Shown: piece by piece, positions 42,770 through 50,119 of the stretch | Layout of the letters: each line of letters begins with the position of its first letter | Position numbering within the stretch: position 1 is the first letter of the stretch | Source of the DNA: Peterkaempfera bronchialis | GTDB lineage: Bacteria; Actinomycetota; Actinomycetes; Streptomycetales; Streptomycetaceae | DNA length: 64,000 nt | Direction: 5' to 3' | Assembly (NCBI RefSeq): GCF_003258605.2 | Contig: NZ_CP031264.1 | Span: 5,394,001-5,458,000, forward strand | Notes under the pieces: model-generated | What the model was told of the DNA's origin: nothing | Databases searched by the model: none | Seen by the model: the letters and a program-made list of their open reading frames with translations, nothing else | Position numbers and translations under genes: made by a program

Positions 42770-45100
42770 TCAGCGGGCGGAGAGGGTGTCCGCCGCGCTG
42801 CGCCACGGCTGGAGTCTGTTGGCGAGACGGATCTCGTCGACGATGCGGCCGATGATGGTGGTGATGGAGAAGTCCTTGGGGGTGAACACTGCCGCCACCC
42901 CGGCGGCCTTCAGCGCCTCGCCGTCCGCTGCCGGGATGATCCCACCGGCGATCACCGGTACGTCCTCCACCCCTGCGCGGCGCAGCCGCTTGAGCACATC
43001 GGGGACGAGCTCGGCGTGCGCGCCCGACAGGATCGACAGTCCCACGCAGTGCACGTCCTCCGCGACCGCGGCGGCCACGATCTGCTCGGGCGTCAGCCGG
43101 ATGCCCTGGTACACCACCTCGAAGCCGGCATCGCGGGCACGCACCGCGATCTGCTCGGCCCCGTTGGAGTGCCCGTCCAGGCCGGGCTTGCCGACCAGCA
43201 TCCGCAGCTTGCCGGTGCCCAGCTCCTCGGCGGTGGCCGCCACCGCCTCCCGTACGGCGGCCAGCTCGCCGCCCGGCTCGGCGGCCACCGCCACCGGGGC
43301 GCCGCCGACGCCCGTGGGGGCGCGGTACTCGCCGAAGACCTCGCGCAGCGCGAAGGACCACTCGCCGGTGGTCACCCCGGCGCGGGCACAGGCCAGCGTG
43401 GCCTCCACCAGGTTCACCCGCTCCTCGGCGGCGTCGGCCTTCAACCGCTCCAGCGCGGACTTCACGGCGGCGTCGTCACGCTGCCCGCGCCAGGCGTCCA
43501 GACCGGCCAGCACCGCCTGCTCGGAGGCGGGGTCGACTCGCTGGATCGCCGCGTCCAGGTCCACGGTGAGCGGATTGGGCTCGGTGGTCTCGAAGCAGTT
43601 GACGCCCACCACCTTGTCCTCGCCCGCCTCGATCCGGGCCCGGCGGGCCGCGTGCGAGGCCACCAGCTGCGCCTTGAGGTAGCCCGACTCCACAGCCGGG
43701 ATGACGCCGCCCATCTCCAGCACCTTGGCGATCTCCGCCTCGGCACCGGTCAGCAGCTCCTCGGTCTTGGCCGCCACCACATGCGAGCCGTCGAAGAGGT
43801 CGCCGTACTCCAGCAGGTCCGACTCATACGCCAGCACCTGCTGGATCCGGAGCGACCACTGCTGGTCCCACGGCCGGGGCAGGCCCAGCGCCTCGTTCCA
43901 GGCGGGCAACTGCACGGCCCGGGCGCGGGCGTCCCTGGAGAGGGTGACCGCCAGCATCTCCATCACGATCCGCTGGACGTTGTTCTCCGGCTGCGCCTCG
44001 GTGAGGCCCAGCGAGTTGACCTGCACGCCGTAGCGGAAGCGGCGCTGCCGGGCGTCGGCGATTCCGTACCGCTCCTGCGTCACCTTGTCCCAGAGGCGGC
44101 CGAAGGCCCGCATCTTGCACATCTCCTCGACAAAGCGGACGCCCGCGTTGACGAAGAAGGAGATCCGGGCCACCACATCGCCCATCCGCTCCTGCGCCAC
44201 CTGGCCGGAGTCGCGGACGGCGTCCAGGATCGAGATCGCGGTGCACATCGCATAGGCGATCTCCTGCACCGGCGTGGCCCCGGCCTCCTGGAGGTGGTAG
44301 CTGCAGATGTTGATCGGGTTCCACTTGGGGAGGTGCGCGACCGTGTAGGCGATCACGTCGGTGGTGAGGCGCACCGACGGGCCGGGCGGGAAGACATGCG
44401 TTCCGCGCGACAGGTACTCCTTGACGATGTCGTTCTGGGTGGTGCCGGTGAGGGCGGCGATGTCCGCGCCCTGCTCCTCGGCGACGACCTGGTAGAGGGC
44501 CAGCAGCCACATGGCGGTGGCGTTGATCGTCATGGAGGTGTTGGTCTTCTCCAGCGGGATGCCGTCGAAGAGGGTGCGCATGTCGCCCAGATGGCCGACC
44601 GGGACGCCGACCCGGCCGACCTCGCCGCGGGCCAGGATGTGGTCGGAGTCGTACCCGGTCTGGGTCGGCAGGTCGAAGGCCACCGAGAGCCCGGTCTGAC
44701 CCTTGGCGAGGTTGCGGCGGTAGAGCTCATTGGACTCCCGGGCGGAGGAGTGCCCCGCATAGGTCCGCATCAGCCAAGGCCGATCGCGGGCCTCTTTTTT
44801 GGGCTCGCTCGCCTGCGGGCGCTGGGTGTCGGCGCCGACGTTCCTCGCTCCGGCGCTCCTTCGTCGCTTGTCGCTCGTCGCTTTCGGCACCGACGCGCCC
44901 TTCGGCTCGCTCGCCTCTTTTTTGGGCTCGCTCGCCTGCGGGCGCTGGGTGTCGGCGCCGACGTTCCTCGCTCCGGCGCTCCTTCGTCGCTTGTCGCTCG
45001 TCGCTTTCGGCACCGACGCGCCCTTCGGCTCGCTCGCCGGGGCTTTCGGCGCCGACGCGCTCTTCGGCTCGCTCGCGGTGTCTGTGTGGTGCTCGGTCAT
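42770..45100 (-). CDS. meaA: Adenosylcobalamin-dependent ethylmalonyl-CoA mutase MeaA, with repeat-expanded N terminus
   Basis: A 776-residue acyl-CoA mutase that converts ethylmalonyl-CoA to methylsuccinyl-CoA. The conserved body begins at RDRPWLMRTYAGHSSARESN near residue 105, with YRRNLAKGQTGLSVAFDLPT, VFPPGPSVRLTTDV and GVNCFETTEPNPL. The C-terminal B12-binding domain has the cobalt-ligand motif in KPGLDGHSNGAEQ near residue 640. The first 105 residues are abnormal: a 41-residue unit (SEPKGASVPKATSDKRRRSA onward) occurs twice in tandem plus partial copies. The ATG at 45100 is the only reasonable start near the ccr stop. Its cofactor is the product of the two cob operons in this window. 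Confidence 0.94.
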   Translation of the reverse strand: MTEHHTDTASEPKSASAPKAPASEPKGASVPKATSDKRRRSAGARNVGADTQRPQASEPKKEASEPKGASVPKATSDKRRRSAGARNVGADTQRPQASEPKKEARDRPWLMRTYAGHSSARESNELYRRNLAKGQTGLSVAFDLPTQTGYDSDHILARGEVGRVGVPVGHLGDMRTLFDGIPLEKTNTSMTINATAMWLLALYQVVAEEQGADIAALTGTTQNDIVKEYLSRGTHVFPPGPSVRLTTDVIAYTVAHLPKWNPINICSYHLQEAGATPVQEIAYAMCTAISILDAVRDSGQVAQERMGDVVARISFFVNAGVRFVEEMCKMRAFGRLWDKVTQERYGIADARQRRFRYGVQVNSLGLTEAQPENNVQRIVMEMLAVTLSRDARARAVQLPAWNEALGLPRPWDQQWSLRIQQVLAYESDLLEYGDLFDGSHVVAAKTEELLTGAEAEIAKVLEMGGVIPAVESGYLKAQLVASHAARRARIEAGEDKVVGVNCFETTEPNPLTVDLDAAIQRVDPASEQAVLAGLDAWRGQRDDAAVKSALERLKADAAEERVNLVEATLACARAGVTTGEWSFALREVFGEYRAPTGVGGAPVAVAAEPGGELAAVREAVAATAEELGTGKLRMLVGKPGLDGHSNGAEQIAVRARDAGFEVVYQGIRLTPEQIVAAAVAEDVHCVGLSILSGAHAELVPDVLKRLRRAGVEDVPVIAGGIIPAADGEALKAAGVAAVFTPKDFSITTIIGRIVDEIRLANRLQPWRSAADTLSAR
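44791..45070 (-). repeat. 123-bp tandem repeat inside meaA
   Basis: Two near-identical 123-bp units at 44791-44913 and 44914-45036, then a partial copy to about 45070. On the plus strand each starts CCTCTTTTTTGGGCTCGCTC and is rich in TCGCT/CGCTCG words. The length is 41 codons, so the meaA frame is preserved. The codon choice (AAA, TCG, AAG) differs from the rest of meaA. Confidence 0.92.
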
Positions 45101-45116
45101 GGCGGCGTACCCGCTC

Positions 45117-46454
45117 TCAGACGTTGCGGAAGCGGTTGATGGCCGGCAGGTGCTTCTCCCGCAGTGCGGTGTCCCGGACGCCCAGGCCCTCCTGGGGGGC
45201 CAGGCAGAGCACGCCGACCTTGCCCTGGTGGAGGTTGCGGTGCACGTCGAGGGTGGCCTGTCCGGTCTCCTCAAGCCGGTAGACCCGGGAGAGCGTCGGG
45301 TGGATCCGGCCCTTGGCCACCAGCCGGTTGGCCTCCCATGCCTCGCGGTAGTTGGCGAAGTGCGAGCCGACGATCCGCTTGAGGCTCATCCACAGGTAGC
45401 GGTTGTCGTACTGGTGCATATACCCCGAGGTGGAGGCGCAGGTGACGATGGTGCCGCCCTTGCGCGTGACATAGACCGAGGCACCGAAGGTCTCGCGGCC
45501 GGGGTGCTCGAAGACGATGTCCACGTCCTCGCCGCCGGTCAACTCGCGGATTCTCGCGCCGAGCCGCTTCCACTCCCTGGGGTCCTGGTGGTGCTCGTCC
45601 TTCCAGAACCGGAAGTCCTCGGCGCTGCGGTCGATGATCGCCTCGGCCCCCATCGCCCGGCAGATGGCGGCCTTCTGGTCGCTGGAGACCACGCAGACCG
45701 GGGTGGCTCCGCCGGCCAGCGCGTACTGGGTGGCGTAGGAGCCCAGGCCGCCGCTGGCGCCCCAGATCAGGACGTTGTCGCCCTGCTTCATCCCGGCGCC
45801 GTTGCGTGAGACCAGCTGCCGGTAGGCGGTGGAGTTGACCAGTCCCGGGGAGGCGGCCTCCTCCCAGCTGAGGTGGGCCGGCTTGGGCATCAGCTGGTTG
45901 GACTTGACCAGGGCCACCTCGGCGAGGCCGCCGAAGTTGGTCTCGAAGCCCCAGATCCGCTGCTCGGGGTCGAGCATGGTGTCGTTGTGGCCGTCGGCGC
46001 TCTCCAGCTCCACCGAGAGGCAGTGGGCGACGACCTCGTCGCCCGGCTTCCAGGCGTTGACGCCGGGCCCGGTGCGCAGCACCACTCCGGCCAGGTCGGA
46101 GCCGACGACGTGGTACGGCAGGTCATGGCGGGCGGCGAGCGGGGAGAGCTGCCCGTACCGCCGCAGGAAGGCGAAGGTGGAGACCGGCTCGAAGAGCGAG
46201 CTCCACACCGTGTTGTAGTTGACGGCGCTGGCCATCACGGCGACCAGGGCTTCGCCCGGCCCGAGCTCGGGGACGGCGACCTCGTCCACATGGAGGGACT
46301 TGCGGGGGTCCTTCTCACGGCTGTCGAGTCCGTCGAACATCTCCTCCTCGTCACGGTGGAGCGTCACCGCCCGGTAGGACTCCGGCAGCGGCAGCGCGGC
46401 GAAGTCCGCCGCCGTGGTGTCGGAGCTGAGGATCGCGTCGAGGATTTCCTTCAA
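45117..46454 (-). CDS. ccr: Crotonyl-CoA carboxylase/reductase
   Basis: NADPH-dependent reductive carboxylase (445 residues) that turns crotonyl-CoA into ethylmalonyl-CoA. It also supplies extender units for polyketides. It is nearly identical in layout to streptomycete Ccr: MASAVNYNTVWSSLFEP, the NADP-binding VLIWGASGGLGSYATQYAL, VFEHPGRETFGASVYV, CASTSGYMHQYDNRYLWMS and the C-terminal NRFRNV. The start is probably the TTG at 46454 with GGAGG eight bases upstream, which matches the usual N terminus (KEILDAIL). The upstream open frame is not conserved. It leads the pathway operon; candidate TetR sites lie about 185 bp upstream. Confidence 0.96.
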   Translation of the reverse strand: MKEILDAILSSDTTAADFAALPLPESYRAVTLHRDEEEMFDGLDSREKDPRKSLHVDEVAVPELGPGEALVAVMASAVNYNTVWSSLFEPVSTFAFLRRYGQLSPLAARHDLPYHVVGSDLAGVVLRTGPGVNAWKPGDEVVAHCLSVELESADGHNDTMLDPEQRIWGFETNFGGLAEVALVKSNQLMPKPAHLSWEEAASPGLVNSTAYRQLVSRNGAGMKQGDNVLIWGASGGLGSYATQYALAGGATPVCVVSSDQKAAICRAMGAEAIIDRSAEDFRFWKDEHHQDPREWKRLGARIRELTGGEDVDIVFEHPGRETFGASVYVTRKGGTIVTCASTSGYMHQYDNRYLWMSLKRIVGSHFANYREAWEANRLVAKGRIHPTLSRVYRLEETGQATLDVHRNLHQGKVGVLCLAPQEGLGVRDTALREKHLPAINRFRNV

Positions 46455-46637
46455 GGCTGCCTCCGAAGGCGTACCTGCGTGAGGGCGCAGGGCGTCTGGG
46501 GGAGCCGGGAGCGGACACCGGCTTTTGAGGGTTCGGGTGGAGGGGGGTGGGCCGTCCCGGGTTGCGGGAGCGGTGGGTGGTGCACGGCGCTCCGAGGTGG
46601 GGAGCCGCGGCGCCGTGACCGGTGGGGAACAACGTAC

Positions 46638-46675
46638 TGGCACCCTGTGCCACTCGTAAAGACACCGCGTGCCAT
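46638..46675. promoter_or_regulatory. Candidate TetR operator upstream of ccr
   Basis: Inverted repeat TGGCAC-CCT-GTGCCA at 46638-46652, plus a third half-site GCGTGCCAT at 46667-46675. The same TGGCACGC half-site occurs twice at the start of the tetR gene. The remaining bases from 46455 to 46637 hold no gene. Confidence 0.5.
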
Positions 46676-46740
46676 TAGTTTCGTCCAGGGTCGCCCCAGG
46701 GGCCCGCCACCGCAACAGGAGCGGTCGGCGGGCATGCGAA

Positions 46741-46772
46741 GGGGCCCGTCCCGCAGCTGCGGAACGGGCCCC
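46741..46772 (-). terminator. Terminator after the tetR gene
   Basis: GGGGCCCGTCCCGCAG paired with CTGCGGAACGGGCCCC, 16 pairs with one G-U, almost no loop, 24 bp after the tetR stop. Confidence 0.7.
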
Positions 46773-46796
46773 CAAAGGGCAGGTGACCAGGGGTGA

Positions 46797-47729
46797 TCAG
46801 GAGGCGGGCGGGTCCTCGCGGTCGGCTGCGGCGCCGCTGAGCGCGGTACGGATGGAGTCCAGCACCTGGTCCAGCGGCGCATCCGTACGGGCCACTGTGA
46901 TGAGCACCTCACCGCCCGGTGCGGCGCTGACCGCGCTGCCCACGGCGCTCTCCAGGGCCGCCTGGGACTCCCGCATGGCACTCGGTGCCAGGTCGGCACC
47001 CCGGCGGCGGGCGGATGCCGGGGCCTGCGCCCAGAAGGTCTCCCGGATCACCTCGAAGGAGTGGTCCAGCTGGGCCTCCACATCGCCCCGGCCACCGGCC
47101 CGCAGCCACCGCCGCAGGACGTGGTTGTGGGCCGCGACCACCGCCGCCGCCGACACCTCGGCCAGCATCGGGTCGTCGTCCCCGCCCCGCCGCCAGGTGG
47201 GCGACAGCGCCGCCGCCGCGTCGAAGCGGCCCAGCAGATAGCGGGTGAAGAGCCGCTCGTACCGGGCCACCACGGTGATCTCCCGCTCGCGCAGCGTCGG
47301 TACCTGCCGGATCAGCCGGTAGCGGGCCACCGACACGGCCGGGGTGGAGGCGTACATCCGCAGCACCTCCTTGATCCCCCGGCAGACCACGTCCAGCGGG
47401 TGCTCCTCGGCGTCGGCGCTGGCCAGCAGGTCGGCCACCCGGATCAGGGTGTCGTCGTGGTCCGGGAAGATCGCCTCCTCCTTGGACCGGAAGTAGCGGA
47501 AGAAGGTCCTCCGGGCCACCCCGGCCGCAGCGGCGATCTGGTCGACCGTCGTCTCCTCGTAGCCCTGTCCGGCGAACAGCTCCATGGCGGCGGCTGCCAG
47601 GTCCTGCCGCATCTGCTGGCGCTGCGCGGTGGCCCGACGGCCGTTGGCGCCGTGCCCGAGCCGCTGGCCGCCGGCGGCAACGCCGCCGCTGGTCGCCTCG
47701 TGTCGCACCGTGGCACGCTCCCGATCCAT
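46797..47729 (-). CDS. TetR-family regulator of the ccr cluster
   Basis: A TetR-type repressor (310 residues from the ATG at 47729, or 303 from a GTG at 47708 that has GGGAG eight bases upstream and may be the true start). The helix-turn-helix is at about residues 55-85: ELFAGQGYEETTVDQIAAAA then GVARRTFFRYFRSKEE. The C-terminal ligand domain is long. It stands directly upstream of ccr in the same direction and shares TGGCAC half-sites with the ccr promoter, so it probably controls both itself and the pathway. The ligand may be an acyl-CoA, which is a guess. Confidence 0.88.
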   Translation of the reverse strand: MDRERATVRHEATSGGVAAGGQRLGHGANGRRATAQRQQMRQDLAAAAMELFAGQGYEETTVDQIAAAAGVARRTFFRYFRSKEEAIFPDHDDTLIRVADLLASADAEEHPLDVVCRGIKEVLRMYASTPAVSVARYRLIRQVPTLREREITVVARYERLFTRYLLGRFDAAAALSPTWRRGGDDDPMLAEVSAAAVVAAHNHVLRRWLRAGGRGDVEAQLDHSFEVIRETFWAQAPASARRRGADLAPSAMRESQAALESAVGSAVSAAPGGEVLITVARTDAPLDQVLDSIRTALSGAAADREDPPAS

Positions 47730-47740
47730 GCGTGGCACGC
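47708..47740. promoter_or_regulatory. Candidate autoregulatory sites at the tetR start
   Basis: CGTGGCACGCT occurs at 47709-47719 and again at 47731-47741, exactly 22 bp (two helical turns) apart, straddling the possible start codons of tetR. Confidence 0.5.
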
Positions 47741-47866
47741 TACACGCCCCGGCCTGCCCGGCGTCCGTCCCCGTCGCCGATTCCCGCTGGTCGGGACGGC
47801 CGGGCGGGCGCGGCCACCGGGACGCCACCGCCCCGGGGCCCACGCCGAGCCGTCCGCCGCGCACGG

Positions 47867-49648
47867 TCATCGCCGCGCGTGGTCGCGAAACCCACGGCCG
47901 GTCTTGCGCCCCAGGCAGCCCGCCGCCACCAGGTGCTCCAGCAGCGGCGCGGGCGCCAGCCCCGGCTCGCGGAACTCCTGGTGCAGCACCCGCTCGATGG
48001 TCAGCGACACATCCAGGCCCACCACGTCCAGCAGTTCGAACGGCCCCATCGGGTAGCCGCAGCCCAGCCGCATCGCGGTGTCGATGTCGTCCACCGTGGC
48101 GTAGTGCTCCTCCAGCATCCGCACCGCGTCATTGAGGTACGGGAAGAGCAGCGCATTGACGATGAACCCCGCCCGGTCGCCGCACTCCACCGGGTGCTTG
48201 CGCACCCTGGCGCAGACCTCCAGCGCGGTCGCGGCGACATCCGCGCCGGTCAGCACCGTGGAGACCACCTCCACCAGCTTCATCGCCGGGGCCGGGTTGA
48301 AGAAGTGCAGGCCGACCACGTCCTGCGGGCGGGTGGTCGCGGTGGCGCACTCGATCACCGGCAGGCTGGAGGTGGTGGTGGCCAGCACCGCGCCCGGTCG
48401 GCAGACCTTGTCCAGCGAGGCGAACAGGTCCCGCTTGACCGCCAGGTCCTCCGCCACCGCCTCCACCGCCAGGTCCACCCGGTCCAGGTCACCCAGGTGG
48501 CCGCTCGGGACCACCCGGGCCAGCGCCGTGTCGCGGGCCTCCTCGCTCAGTCGGCCCTTGGCCACCGACCGGTCCAGCGAGGCCGCCAGCGCGGCCTTCG
48601 CCCGGTCCGCCTTCTGCTGGCTGCGGGCCACCAGCAGCACGTCGTACCCGGCCTTGGCGAACACCTCGGCGATGCCCGTCGCCATCGTCCCCGAGCCGCA
48701 GACGCCGACCGAGCGCACCTCCCGCCCGGCCACCCGGCCCGCCGCCGCACCGACCGGCTCCGGCTCCGCGACCTCATGCGACGACCCGGGCGCCTGGTAG
48801 CGGTAGAAGCCACGCCCGGTCTTGCGGCCCAGCAGGCCCGCCGCCACCAGCTGCCCCAGGATCGGGGCGGGCGCGTGCAGCCGGTCGTGCGACTGCGCGT
48901 ACATCGCCTCCAGCACGGTGCGCGCGGTGTCGACGCCGATCAGGTCCAGCAGCGCCAGCGGGCCCATCGGCAGGCCGCAGCCCAGCCGCATCGCCGCGTC
49001 GATGTCCTCCCGGGTCGCGTACCGGGACTCGTACATCGCCGCCGCCTGGTTGAGGTACGCGAACAGCAGGCCGTTGACGATGAACCCGGCCCGGTCGCCC
49101 GCCGCCACCGGCGACTTGCCCAGGTCACGGGCGAACTCCGCGGCGTCCGCCGAGACCTGCGGCGAGGTCAGCACCGTGCGGACCACCTCGACCAGCTTCA
49201 TCCGGTGCACCGGGTTGAAGAAGTGCAGGCCCAGCACCCGCTCCGGGCGGGAGGTCGCCGAGGCGATCCGGGTCACCGACAGCGCGGTGGTGCCGGTGGC
49301 CAGCACGGTCTCCGGCGGGCAGAGCCGGTCCAGCTCGGCGAAGACCTCCCGCTTCAGCTCCAGCTGCTCCGGCACCTCCTCGACCACCAGGTCGGCGAGG
49401 GCGGCGTCCGCCAGCCGGTCGCTGTAGGAGATCCGGTCCAACAGCTCGGCGCGCTCCTCGGCGGTGAGCCGCTCGCGGGCCACCGCGTGGGCCGTGGACT
49501 CCTCGATACGGGCCTGGGCGGCCTGTGCGGCGGCCCCGTCCAGCTCGATGCCGACGACCCGGCGGCCACTGCGGGCGGTCGCCACGGCGATACCGGCACC
49601 CATGGTGCCCAGGCCGACGACGGCGACGGTGGGGAAGGGACGGTCCAT
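47867..49648 (-). CDS. Double-domain 3-hydroxyacyl-CoA (3-hydroxybutyryl-CoA) dehydrogenase
   Basis: A 593-residue protein made of two complete dehydrogenase copies. Copy 1 (residues about 6-285) has TVAVVGLGTMGAGIAVATA, LGLHFFNPVHRMKLVEVV and GFIVNGLLFAYLN. Copy 2 (about 315-590) has SVGVCGSGTMATGIAEVFA, VGLHFFNPAPAMKLVEVV and GFIVNALLFPYLN. Each ends with a GLLGRKTGRGFYRY or GCLGRKTGRGF motif. The family oxidises (S)-3-hydroxyacyl-CoA with NAD(P). Here it probably interconverts acetoacetyl-CoA and 3-hydroxybutyryl-CoA, feeding crotonyl-CoA to Ccr. Most homologues are single (about 290 residues). The following 471 bp to the uvrA-like gene contain one palindrome. Confidence 0.9.
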   Translation of the reverse strand: MDRPFPTVAVVGLGTMGAGIAVATARSGRRVVGIELDGAAAQAAQARIEESTAHAVARERLTAEERAELLDRISYSDRLADAALADLVVEEVPEQLELKREVFAELDRLCPPETVLATGTTALSVTRIASATSRPERVLGLHFFNPVHRMKLVEVVRTVLTSPQVSADAAEFARDLGKSPVAAGDRAGFIVNGLLFAYLNQAAAMYESRYATREDIDAAMRLGCGLPMGPLALLDLIGVDTARTVLEAMYAQSHDRLHAPAPILGQLVAAGLLGRKTGRGFYRYQAPGSSHEVAEPEPVGAAAGRVAGREVRSVGVCGSGTMATGIAEVFAKAGYDVLLVARSQQKADRAKAALAASLDRSVAKGRLSEEARDTALARVVPSGHLGDLDRVDLAVEAVAEDLAVKRDLFASLDKVCRPGAVLATTTSSLPVIECATATTRPQDVVGLHFFNPAPAMKLVEVVSTVLTGADVAATALEVCARVRKHPVECGDRAGFIVNALLFPYLNDAVRMLEEHYATVDDIDTAMRLGCGYPMGPFELLDVVGLDVSLTIERVLHQEFREPGLAPAPLLEHLVAAGCLGRKTGRGFRDHARR

Positions 49649-50012
49649 TGTCCTGACTCCTCATGGTGGCCCCGCGTCGCGCACTCCCGCCGCCGGTGCC
49701 GTCGGTGCCGACGGTGCCGTCACGGGGGAGGAGGGTTGCGTACACAGGGAGGGAAGGCGGCTGCGGCACGGCACCGGGTGGCCGTTCCGCTCCGGCCGGA
49801 GCCCGGTGGTGACAAGGTGCTGACCTGCTGGAATGCGGCTGTGCCGTCGCCCTGCCGCAGCGTGCGGACCGGGGGCGACGCCTCCCGATGGACCACGGGG
49901 GCGGCAACGGGAGCAGACACTGTCCCGTACGGAGAGACCGCGCGGTGGCGCGTCGTACGGGGCCCCGCCGGTGCGGCTCCCGAGGCCCGGCGGTGGTGAT
50001 TCCCAGCCAGTC

Positions 50013-50024
50013 TAACCCGGGTTA
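50013..50024. promoter_or_regulatory. Palindromic operator candidate before the uvrA-like gene
   Basis: Perfect 12-bp palindrome TAACCCGGGTTA set in CCAGTC...GTCTGG flanks, 95 bp before the GTG start. It has the look of a TetR- or MarR-type operator; no regulator gene is adjacent. Confidence 0.45.
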
Positions 50025-50119
50025 CCGTCTGGTAGGAAGAGGGCGGGGCGCATCCCGGCACCGGCGCCGCCGAGGACCGGCCGTGAGCCCCGCCGACCAC
50101 CAGCGGAGAGGCGCCACCC

